A DNA stretch of 25,747 bases from a virus: IMG/VR virus record IMGVR_UViG_3300000101_000138, positions 1 through 25,747 of that record; one strand, 5' to 3'. How positions within the stretch are numbered: the first letter of the stretch is position 1; every line of letters begins with the position of its first letter. Made by a program: the position numbers and the translations under genes. Below are positions 16,392-23,636 of this stretch, piece by piece. A model generated the notes under the pieces. That model worked only from the letters and a program-made list of their open reading frames with translations, made no database searches and was not told the origin of the DNA.

Positions 16392-18302
16392 TTATACCCT
16401 GCTTGTAACTGTTACCGCATTTACCGAAGATTCCGAAGCGTCATATTGTAGTATTCCACTAAACCTTGGAGTGACAGCAGACTCGTTAGCAGGAATGCCG
16501 AAGACCTTAATATAGTTAGATTGGTTATTAGTATTTTGAACATTGAGACCTAGTATCTCAACCGCGCCAGTGAGTGGTTCATAGTATCCCATGTAGTCTT
16601 CCACTATCACTCCCTTGGCATTTACCAACTCCAACTTGTTCGATGGTTTCCTATCAAAAACTATTGGAACCACACCTTCACCAGAGACTTTAACTTTGTC
16701 GAGAAGTTTGTTTCTTATGTAAACATCTTGGTTTTGGTATTTAAAGAATCCGCTTCTAACAACTGGGGTCGTTAAGTCTTCTGGATTTTTAAGAGCAGAA
16801 CCAAATGTGAATTTTTGATTTTCGGGTAAGGTTAAAACAGGTATGATCCTCTTTTGCAGTAGTACATCTGTCCTTGAAGATAGAACAGACGGATCAGTAT
16901 CGTCAACTTCTGTTAGCAGATTAGACCTACGGAACACCTGTGCAAACTTACCGATATTTGACGTAAAGTAATTGGTGACAGTCCTCTGGACAGAAGCATC
17001 AACAACTGACTGACTGCTTGCACCAAGCAAGGGGTTGTATTGGTAAAACAACTTGGTAGAAACATAGGTTTCGCTTGGGGCAACGAACTTGATATCAAAG
17101 GATACTACAGAGAGTTCCTCAGTGAGTTGTGCTATTGATCTCCGCAGTTCACTGATAGCAGTACTACTCAGGTTATCCTTCCAGACAATTGAGGTGAATG
17201 TCGTTCCATACTCTGGTGGGAGATTGTCTTCTCCACCCCAGCAGATGATGTCAGTAATGAAGTTACCATACTTACGCAAGATGAGTGCTTCATAATCTAG
17301 AGGAGTCACCATACGATTCTGTGCAGAGTATTGGAACGGTGCTTTCTTCCGAATGGATTCGATGTCTTCTTTCTCAGTTCCACCAGCAGATGTTGTCAAG
17401 GTAGTTATTGAAACTTCATCGGGTCTAACTATGTACTCGCCCAGTTTCAAAGTGCTGATAAGTCTGAAGGTAGAAATTCCGTTTGCAGTTTGACCACTTG
17501 CGCGGAGATAGTTTACATCAACAACGTTTCCAGCGATGGGCGAAACACCCAAAGAATTGAATGCACCAAATGTCAACTCATAGAATTGGTTTGGGGACTC
17601 TCGCAAAACATACAAAGTTGATTGGTTTGTGATGGAAGACACATCGAATATGTCATTGTAAACAGTGTATGCGCCAACGCCAGTTGCAGCGACACCTGGG
17701 TCTGTGTAAACTTTGACGATAGCGGTACTTGCATCTATGTTCTGATCGGGTATTACATAAAGAGCATTTTCACTTCCGTCAACTAAGTATTGCTGTTCTT
17801 GTTCTTCTCCCTCGAAGACAACGATAGAGGCATCTGGATCGTCAAACGGATAGAAGGTGTAGATGTTTGTGCCTTGTGCATCTGCGGTTATGGTTTTTCG
17901 ATTACTGAAAGTGTAAACATCTCCATCGATACTTCCCCTAAGAACTAACTCCCCAGGTTGGAAGGAATAAACTTGATCGAAAGGATATCCACCAGAAGGT
18001 TGAATAGTGAGACCAACTGTTGCTTGTGAAGAGTTCCTACTTCCAGGGATGTATCCCAAAGTCTCTGCCAAAGATACGACAGAGTTTCTTAACTGGGCAG
18101 TCCCAAGATAGGATTCATTCAAAGCAAAGTTTGCAATGAGTCCACTGAAATGCGTGTTGTAGGAAAGCACATCCAGCAGACTGTTCAAACCAGAACCTTC
18201 AAAGTTGTAGTCTGAGAATGCTGCGTCTTGTTTAAAGAAGACCTTTAAATTAGACTTGATGTCTTGAAAGTCTAACTCTGTTGATGTAATAGTTGTTGCC
18301 AT
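16392..18302 (-). CDS. gp6: Baseplate wedge protein gp6 (Baseplate_J type)
   Basis: This protein of 636 aa is close to T4 gp6 (660 aa), which dimerises to form the inner ring of the baseplate. The N-terminus carries the family pattern LLDVLSYNTHFSGLIANFAL, then NESYLGTAQLRNSVVSLAETLGY. The middle has IRKKAPFQYSAQNRMVTPLDYE, then ILRKYGNFITDIICWGGED, the hallmark of gp6/gpJ-type proteins. No truncation or frameshift is visible. It begins one base inside the gp25 stop and ends 3 bases before the next gene, so all three wedge genes are likely one translation-coupled unit driven by the late promoter at 18847-18856. Confidence 0.93.
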   Translation of the reverse strand: MATTITSTELDFQDIKSNLKVFFKQDAAFSDYNFEGSGLNSLLDVLSYNTHFSGLIANFALNESYLGTAQLRNSVVSLAETLGYIPGSRNSSQATVGLTIQPSGGYPFDQVYSFQPGELVLRGSIDGDVYTFSNRKTITADAQGTNIYTFYPFDDPDASIVVFEGEEQEQQYLVDGSENALYVIPDQNIDASTAIVKVYTDPGVAATGVGAYTVYNDIFDVSSITNQSTLYVLRESPNQFYELTFGAFNSLGVSPIAGNVVDVNYLRASGQTANGISTFRLISTLKLGEYIVRPDEVSITTLTTSAGGTEKEDIESIRKKAPFQYSAQNRMVTPLDYEALILRKYGNFITDIICWGGEDNLPPEYGTTFTSIVWKDNLSSTAISELRRSIAQLTEELSVVSFDIKFVAPSETYVSTKLFYQYNPLLGASSQSVVDASVQRTVTNYFTSNIGKFAQVFRRSNLLTEVDDTDPSVLSSRTDVLLQKRIIPVLTLPENQKFTFGSALKNPEDLTTPVVRSGFFKYQNQDVYIRNKLLDKVKVSGEGVVPIVFDRKPSNKLELVNAKGVIVEDYMGYYEPLTGAVEILGLNVQNTNNQSNYIKVFGIPANESAVTPRFSGILQYDASESSVNAVTVTSRV

Positions 18303-18823
18303 TATCGTAACCTATTCATATTAACGTCAATACTGACAGTCTCGTTAGTGTTCAATATTACCCCAACCACTGTTATCATGATGGCGTATCTGCCCTCGCT
18401 TCCATAATTCCAGTAAGTCAAACTGGTAGCACCTTTTGGAACTTGCTTATTCGCTCCGATATCTGTGAAGATAACGTCTTCTACTCTAATCCTCGGTTCA
18501 AATTTCTTGATAGCATTTCGAACAACCTCGTCAATAATTGATTCAGAATAGTATTCTATGCTCTCAAACAAGAACGACCGTAGGTCTGCACCAAAGTCTG
18601 GTACAAAGGGTTTCTCATTTTTGTTGGTGAGAAGTATTGTGCTTACACTTTGTATGACTGCTGCAACGTCAACCTTCTTATAAACATCACCGCGCCTCAC
18701 ACCATCAGAGTCCACCGTTCCTATCTTTGGGAGGAACGCCAAGTCAATATCCTTGTAAAACTTCTGCTTCTTAGTTACGAGGGTCTTATCGGTAAGTCCA
18801 GGTGTTATTCTTCTTAGTGCCAT
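18302..18823 (-). CDS. gp25: Baseplate wedge protein gp25
   Basis: This is a gp25-type wedge subunit (GPW_gp25 family), which forms the wedge core with gp6 and contacts the sheath's first ring. The signature is at residues 70-87: EKPFVPDFGADLRSFLFE. It is followed by SIIDEVVRNAIKKFEPRIRV, typical of the family's helix and final strand. At 173 aa it is longer than T4 gp25 (132 aa), mainly through an N-terminal extension. Despite historical naming, the family is structural and is not known to be a lysozyme. It is the first gene after the late promoter at 18847-18856, and its stop overlaps the gp6 start as TAATG. The gp25-gp6 pairing is conserved across contractile tails, which supports both calls. 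Confidence 0.93.
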   Translation of the reverse strand: MALRRITPGLTDKTLVTKKQKFYKDIDLAFLPKIGTVDSDGVRRGDVYKKVDVAAVIQSVSTILLTNKNEKPFVPDFGADLRSFLFESIEYYSESIIDEVVRNAIKKFEPRIRVEDVIFTDIGANKQVPKGATSLTYWNYGSEGRYAIMITVVGVILNTNETVSIDVNMNRLR

Positions 18824-18846
18824 GATCGAACCCTGTTTAGTCTATG

Positions 18847-18856
18847 TTTATTTATA
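18847..18856 (-). promoter_or_regulatory. T4-type late promoter before gp25
   Basis: The minus strand reads TATAAATAAA, with the exact octamer at 18856-18849, 26 bases before the gp25 ATG. It sits in the 39-base gap after the spike gene and would drive the wedge genes. Confidence 0.85.
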
Positions 18857-18862
18857 CAAGTT

Positions 18863-21187
18863 CTAGTCCGTTATCTCAACAAGGGAACCAGATTTTAACA
18901 TTTGTCTATTAAAATATGTGCAAACACTTTGTGCAAAAGTTGCTTTGAAGTCTTTCTTTATTTTTGGCATGACAACAAGTATCTGTTGACCCATAACATT
19001 ATCAGGTCTAGTAGTATCGTAGTCAAGACTCAGTTGGTCAAAGTTAAATGTATCTCTTATGTATAAGGAAACATCATACCCAGCACTGTAGTCAACCTTA
19101 CCGCGAGAGTTGAAGAGGGTGTATGCCACCGCCCGACCTTCATACTTCAGTTGGTTTATTGTGATAGCGCCTGGGACGATAGACTTCTGTGTGCCACCGC
19201 CATCTTCTGTGCGATAGGGTTCTCTCCAATAACGATTTCCAGAACCGTTGAACTGTTCACGGATACCGTTAGCGGGATAATAGAATGCCTCGGTGACTTG
19301 TAGTCGGTAGTTTGCAAACTGCTTAGAGGATGCAACTCCGTCCATCAGCATGGCGTGGAGATACCACTGTCGCGCTAGGTCTTGTCTATCGGTAATCAAG
19401 GGAATAAATTCAAGCGATGCCTTAGAACCTGCTGCACCCAAAAACTTTCCAACAGTCGAAGACCTTGACAGTTTGGTGCTGGAGTTGATAGGAGCATCGT
19501 GCTTATCAGGATTGTAAAGTGGATCAGCGAGGACAGTCTTAGACACTGGCTGGATTTTTGAAATGAATGTTTTAGACCTTCTCTCTACAGGGTTGCCCAT
19601 CAGGGTGTATCCAAACCTTGCGGATGGAGTCGCAGACCCCTCACGCTTCATTTGATAAGGTGCTTGAGGTGCTGGAATCTTATACTTGGGAGAGATTCGG
19701 TTCTCGTCCAGAAGAGTTGAGATACATTTCGGTCCGTCAGTCTGCATCTCTGGTGCAGTTGATGCATCGTTTGCACCGTCAATAGTTCTCAACTTAGAAC
19801 GAATCTCTCCAATGTCGGGAGTCCATTTAAAGTAATTACTATACCCGACCTTCTCACCCTCTCTTCCACATTTAGAAATCTTATCTTCCAAGAAAAAATC
19901 CTCGTCAACGCTCACATGACGAACTGCGAATGGCGAAACCTTATTCCAGACTTCTGCCCATTCTGGAGTGGCGATATATTGATCCGCACCGTCAGAGGTG
20001 GTCGCGCTAAAAGGATACTTCAATACAACATCTGGTGCGGGAACAGCGTCATCAAGATAACCATAGTATGGATTGTTTGATGGAACAACTGCGGCTGGTA
20101 TTGGTATAATTTGGTTACCAGAACCGACCGAAATAGCAACGGTTGAAGAGTTTGCGGTGGCAGAACTGGTCGCAAACTCTGCGTGGTTTGACACCACAGA
20201 ACTGTATGCCCACACTGCCTTTTCAGCATACAAAGAATTCTTCGCTTCTAATGCACAACCAAATAGCGAACCTTCAAAGGTTGCTTGTGACACACCAGCA
20301 TTATTGGCATAGTCCTTTGCCCCACTAAAGTTTGACCCAACGAACTGGAAATCCGCTCCACCGATTCGCCCCTTCTTTCCAGTCACCCTCGTATCTTCTG
20401 AGGATATGACCGCGACTTTACCAGAGGATGCGGTGAGATATTCGTATGCGGTAAGACGGACATGGCGCTTTGAGTTTACGATGAAATCGTTTTTGGTAAT
20501 GAAACGTAAGTCTTCCTTGGTGGCAATCTTTCTTTCGCCCACATGGAAGTCCAGAGTATCGCCATAGACTTTCACATCTTTGTTACCACGAACCACCGTA
20601 GAGTGGACATCGCCAGTTTCAGTAATGTAAGTTCCGTGTACAGAGTTGTTGCAGTTTGCACCGACATCAATGTTGTAGTTTCCGTTTACTCGGAGGTTGT
20701 AGTTTCCGTTTACAGTGAGGTTCATATCCCCATCGTAAACAACATCACCTCTGCCTTGGACGATGACGCTATGGTCAGCACCAACAACTTCAACACGGTT
20801 TGCTTTTGATACGATGACAACTGAACCGTCTGCTTTCATTTCTACGCCAGCACCTGTGTTGTGCTTGACGAGTATTCTTTCACCGCCTGGGGTGTCGTCT
20901 AACTCAAAGGAATGACCACTTGGAGTTTCGTTTGCTTGATTGAATGGAAATATTGATGGTGCTTGTAAAGGCACATCCAAGTTTACACCGAATGTACTAC
21001 CACCTATCCACAGACCGTTTACCTTTACACCACGCGCAACAGAACTTACAGAGTTTCCAAACCAGTTATCTCTTCGCGGATACTCACCAGTAGGGTCAGC
21101 CATGCCATCGGTAGGGATGCCATAGGTGTACTCTAGCGCAACGCCATTCGTATCCGAGAGTCGGTCTTGTATATTCTTACCTGTCAT
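18863..21187 (-). CDS. Tail spike needle, gp5 C-terminal type, with pentapeptide-like stretch and Hedgehog/DD-peptidase-like C-terminus
   Basis: Residues 28-40 (GMADPTGEYPRRD) match the T4 gp5 linker containing SDPTGQYPRR. Residues 87-110 (ETPSGHSFELDDTPGGERIL) match T4 METESGHIQEFDDTPGQERY, the start of the needle. Residues 133-220 hold about ten octapeptides of the gp5 VxGxxxxx type (TVNGNYNL, RVNGNYNI), which build the trimeric beta-helix; T4 has about 18. Residues 277-345 look loosely like pentapeptide repeats (ADFQF, SNFSG, ATFEG, SLFGC). Residues 575-745 resemble the Hedgehog/DD-peptidase fold: RLQVTEAFYYP, then LKYEGRAVAYT, compared with KLRVTEGW and LHYEGRAVDIT in Hedgehog. The metal-ligand His and Asp of that motif are Lys681 and Ala688. 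The OB domain that precedes the needle in T4 is absent; it lies in the protein at 23632-24561. The needle is confident, the C-terminal fold tentative. Ribosome-binding site is weak (TGGAT). Confidence 0.82.
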   Translation of the reverse strand: MTGKNIQDRLSDTNGVALEYTYGIPTDGMADPTGEYPRRDNWFGNSVSSVARGVKVNGLWIGGSTFGVNLDVPLQAPSIFPFNQANETPSGHSFELDDTPGGERILVKHNTGAGVEMKADGSVVIVSKANRVEVVGADHSVIVQGRGDVVYDGDMNLTVNGNYNLRVNGNYNIDVGANCNNSVHGTYITETGDVHSTVVRGNKDVKVYGDTLDFHVGERKIATKEDLRFITKNDFIVNSKRHVRLTAYEYLTASSGKVAVISSEDTRVTGKKGRIGGADFQFVGSNFSGAKDYANNAGVSQATFEGSLFGCALEAKNSLYAEKAVWAYSSVVSNHAEFATSSATANSSTVAISVGSGNQIIPIPAAVVPSNNPYYGYLDDAVPAPDVVLKYPFSATTSDGADQYIATPEWAEVWNKVSPFAVRHVSVDEDFFLEDKISKCGREGEKVGYSNYFKWTPDIGEIRSKLRTIDGANDASTAPEMQTDGPKCISTLLDENRISPKYKIPAPQAPYQMKREGSATPSARFGYTLMGNPVERRSKTFISKIQPVSKTVLADPLYNPDKHDAPINSSTKLSRSSTVGKFLGAAGSKASLEFIPLITDRQDLARQWYLHAMLMDGVASSKQFANYRLQVTEAFYYPANGIREQFNGSGNRYWREPYRTEDGGGTQKSIVPGAITINQLKYEGRAVAYTLFNSRGKVDYSAGYDVSLYIRDTFNFDQLSLDYDTTRPDNVMGQQILVVMPKIKKDFKATFAQSVCTYFNRQMLKSGSLVEITD
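20672..20719 (-). repeat. 24-bp tandem repeat coding gp5-type octapeptides
   Basis: Two adjacent 24-base units, alike except in their last 6 bases, encode consecutive VxGxxxxx octapeptides (VNGNYNL type) of the needle beta-helix. Neighbouring units on both sides are more diverged. Confidence 0.85.
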
Positions 21188-21204
21188 TTATTTTTTATCC
21201 ATTG

Positions 21205-22752
21205 TTAAAAGTTCTCAAGTCCAGCGACCTGAGTATCCTTTTCAGTGATAAGTAACTCAGGGTCATCTATAGATGAGATGATTTCTTCGGGCGATTTTTC
21301 CGATTCACTCATCGGGTCAATGTAGAGACTTCGCTTGTTGAAAGCATTGTAAACATAATCACGAACCTCAAACCCAGGGTCTAATTGACTAAGGTCAAAT
21401 TCTCCGTGACCAAGTGCCTGACCGCCTGGAAACTGTACATAGAAAACACGGAACAGTTGGTGCAGTGTATTAAATTGTGTTCTTGTAATACTAGAAGCAC
21501 CAAGGTTTCCGTTAATCGCATCATCCCCACTAGCAACATTGACTCCACCAACGAGACAGATTTGTATGGAGTATGTATTATGTCCAGGGGATGCGCTGCC
21601 TGTACCATCCAAAGGCACACCCCTCTCCATAGAACCATCTCGCTTTATTATATAGTGGTAAGCATTGCTTCCCGCGCCTGTCAGTTGTTGCAGTTCTAAT
21701 CCTGTAAGATTTGCGTTGGTATATGTTTCAGACCAATGGACAATAACTTCTGATATGGGTCTAGTTATTGCAGACATCTCGCATTCAAGTTCTTCAACAG
21801 AAGAAACAAATCTTCCTCCTGCGGTCATGAATTGGTTGGTGTCTCCCGACTCAAACTCCCAGTTGCCGTCAACGCCTTTGAATTGTTTATCAGGAGGGGG
21901 TACGGGAATATTGAGATTGGGTGGATTGGCAGCAGTTATTACTATACCTTCAGCAGTGACAGTCGGAGTGGCGCTTGGAGTGGCGCTTGGAGTGCTACCG
22001 CCACCACCACCACCGCCAACTGTACCATCCCCAGGATTGACCGACTTTAATAGTCCATCTCCACCTGTCAGTTTATCAAACTCAGAATTAACTTCTGCCA
22101 TTTTCTCATCATACTCTTGCCTGATAGACTCAAGCGATCCTTCTCCAGAAGATGAAGTGTCTTTGCTGACAATTCCATTTGCCATACCAAAAAGTCTACT
22201 TGCTTTCAATGCCATTGACAAACCAGATTCGGTCTGCCCCGAAACAAAGGGAAGCATTATCCCAGAGACTTCAGAGTAAAGACCAAGAGCTGCGGTTCCA
22301 CCGTTCTCCATAAGAGACTGGGTGACTAGTCCAACCACTTTGGTTTTTATTTCTTGAGGAATATTGCCGTCTGTTAATGCTTGAATACCATTTTCAATAT
22401 ATGATGCCACTGTCGCCATACTAGTTACGATTTCCATTATCTGACTTATCTCATCACTCAGATCAACATATTTAACTATGTCTCCGATGCTTGCGGGTGG
22501 GTCTTTCAACGCATCAAGGAGGGGTAAGTTAAAATTCAACTCTGGTAGCGATGGCAAATCATTACCAACCAGATCATCAAGTGCTTGTGTAGGGTCAAGG
22601 TTTGGCACTTGCTCAAGTGAAATATTTGCATACACCTCATCAATATATGACGAAGGATTCAATGGTCCAGTAACAAGGTCTGCTGCTGCCTTGCTGTTGG
22701 TCATTGTCTCAGCAAGGAAGGTGTTCTGTGATGATGTATCTAGAATCGCCAT
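21205..22752 (-). CDS. Baseplate-associated N-acetylmuramoyl-L-alanine amidase, T7-lysozyme type
   Basis: Residues about 330-470 match Amidase_2/T7 lysozyme, zinc enzymes that cut the MurNAc-L-Ala bond of peptidoglycan. The segments ISEVIVHWSET, 'AYHYIIKRDGSMERG', 'YSIQICLVGG' and GHGEFDLSQLDPGF line up with T7 IFVHCSAT, GYHFIIKRDG, SIGVCLVGG and AHHEVAPKACPSF. Putative zinc ligands are His339, His448 and Asp458 (Cys130 in T7, Asp in AmpD). Tyr365 matches T7 Tyr46, but the Lys128 position is Gln456. Residues 1-230 are an unrecognised, largely helical domain (EIVTSMATVASYIENGIQAL) that may dock to the baseplate. Residues 240-265 are a flexible linker with seven Gly followed by STPSATPSATPT. 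The gene starts inside the upstream stop codon (TAATG). It probably supplies the wall-cutting activity that T4 keeps inside gp5. Confidence 0.85.
   Translation of the reverse strand: MAILDTSSQNTFLAETMTNSKAAADLVTGPLNPSSYIDEVYANISLEQVPNLDPTQALDDLVGNDLPSLPELNFNLPLLDALKDPPASIGDIVKYVDLSDEISQIMEIVTSMATVASYIENGIQALTDGNIPQEIKTKVVGLVTQSLMENGGTAALGLYSEVSGIMLPFVSGQTESGLSMALKASRLFGMANGIVSKDTSSSGEGSLESIRQEYDEKMAEVNSEFDKLTGGDGLLKSVNPGDGTVGGGGGGGSTPSATPSATPTVTAEGIVITAANPPNLNIPVPPPDKQFKGVDGNWEFESGDTNQFMTAGGRFVSSVEELECEMSAITRPISEVIVHWSETYTNANLTGLELQQLTGAGSNAYHYIIKRDGSMERGVPLDGTGSASPGHNTYSIQICLVGGVNVASGDDAINGNLGASSITRTQFNTLHQLFRVFYVQFPGGQALGHGEFDLSQLDPGFEVRDYVYNAFNKRSLYIDPMSESEKSPEEIISSIDDPELLITEKDTQVAGLENF
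21965..22020 (-). repeat. Linker microrepeats in the amidase gene
   Basis: On the + strand, ggagtggcgctt occurs twice in tandem (21965-21988), followed by a partial third copy and then a run of cca/ccg triplets up to about 22018. It encodes the SATPSATPT and poly-Gly linker between the N-terminal and amidase domains. Confidence 0.85.
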
Positions 22753-23600
22753 TACTTTAAGTCCAAAGGTGATATAAAGTCTTTGATGGATTTGATTCCA
22801 CCGCCCACATACTTAATGCCTTTGCTGACAAAGGGAGGAAAAGTTCCAGTTCTTATTGCGATGGCAGGCAGTAGTTCATCATACATTCCATTCGTATCTT
22901 CAAGTTCTTCCAGCATTGCCCCCACACTTACTGGTGCGCCTGAGTTCATTATGACCCAAGGGAAGTTGTTCCTTTCGTTGTTGAGATAATATATCTCGCC
23001 ATCATTTAATCCAGTCGGTTCAATCAATATGACATCCTCTGCGGGAAGTTCTACACCGCCAACTTCGAATATCATTGCATTGTAGAACCAGTCTGTTCCG
23101 TCATTTCCTCCAGTCGGGTCACCATCAACCCAGTCCCATTCGAACCCCTTTGCAATGTTGTCAACATAGACTGATGGGAGAAAGTAGGGTTGTACATAAG
23201 GGTCTTTGAAGTGTTGCTCATTGCTTTTTGAAACAGCATTGAACTCATCACCTTTTATTAAGTCTTTACCACCATCGGGTTTTTCGTAAGATGGTATTTC
23301 CATTTCACCTTGGATGTAAAGTATTCCCGTTCCAAAACTCAAATGGTTTATGTGCGGGACTTCTTCGGTTAGGGCAACCCATCCATCTTGCCTTGCAACG
23401 GTCTCTGGAGACTGGGGAACCAAGTTACCAAATCGTTCGTAATCTTTAAGAGAATACCTACCAACATTACTCAGGTTGTCTTCAAAGTATTTTCGAATCC
23501 TTTTAGCATGCGATGCATCCAACCCATCAAGGTCAGATGCTTTGTAGAGGTTAGCAACGCTCTTGTTTGCCTGAACCATATTTCTTGGTTTAAATGACAT
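22752..23600 (-). CDS. Unrecognised 282-aa protein in the hub/spike cluster
   Basis: I do not recognise this family. The protein is soluble-looking, acidic and aromatic-rich, with no evident signal peptide or transmembrane segment. The N-terminus is helical and charged (ANKSVANLYKASDLDGLDAS, HAKRIRKYFEDNL). The middle is Trp/Asp/Gly rich (GFEWDWVDGDPTGGNDGTDW). The C-terminus has a Gly-containing amphipathic tail (VGGGIKSIKDFISPLDLK). It is the first gene after a TATAAATAAA late promoter (23627-23636). Its stop overlaps the amidase start as TAATG, so the two are likely co-translated. Its place between the OB-fold and amidase genes suggests a structural or chaperone role in hub or spike assembly. 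That is inference from position only. Confidence 0.7.
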   Translation of the reverse strand: MSFKPRNMVQANKSVANLYKASDLDGLDASHAKRIRKYFEDNLSNVGRYSLKDYERFGNLVPQSPETVARQDGWVALTEEVPHINHLSFGTGILYIQGEMEIPSYEKPDGGKDLIKGDEFNAVSKSNEQHFKDPYVQPYFLPSVYVDNIAKGFEWDWVDGDPTGGNDGTDWFYNAMIFEVGGVELPAEDVILIEPTGLNDGEIYYLNNERNNFPWVIMNSGAPVSVGAMLEELEDTNGMYDELLPAIAIRTGTFPPFVSKGIKYVGGGIKSIKDFISPLDLK

Positions 23601-23626
23601 TAGGTAATATCCACTCCATTCTTAAC

Positions 23627-23636
23627 TTTATTTATA
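23627..23636 (-). promoter_or_regulatory. T4-type late promoter before the 282-aa gene
   Basis: The minus strand reads TATAAATAAA, containing the T4 late octamer TATAAATA at 23636-23629. It lies 29 bases before the ATG at 23600 and overlaps the stop codon of the preceding OB-fold gene. In T4 this element is read by the phage late sigma factor gp55 with a sliding-clamp co-activator. Confidence 0.8.

Noticed and set aside
18953-19465. Intein or Hedgehog-type autoprocessing (Hint) domain
   Set aside because: The similarity is to the N-terminal signalling, DD-peptidase-like part of Hedgehog. The Cys-start and splice-junction motifs of Hint domains are not seen.
21665-22279. 204-codon open frame on the + strand with a Pro-rich run
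   Set aside because: It is antisense to the amidase gene. The Pro run is the complement of the poly-Gly linker.
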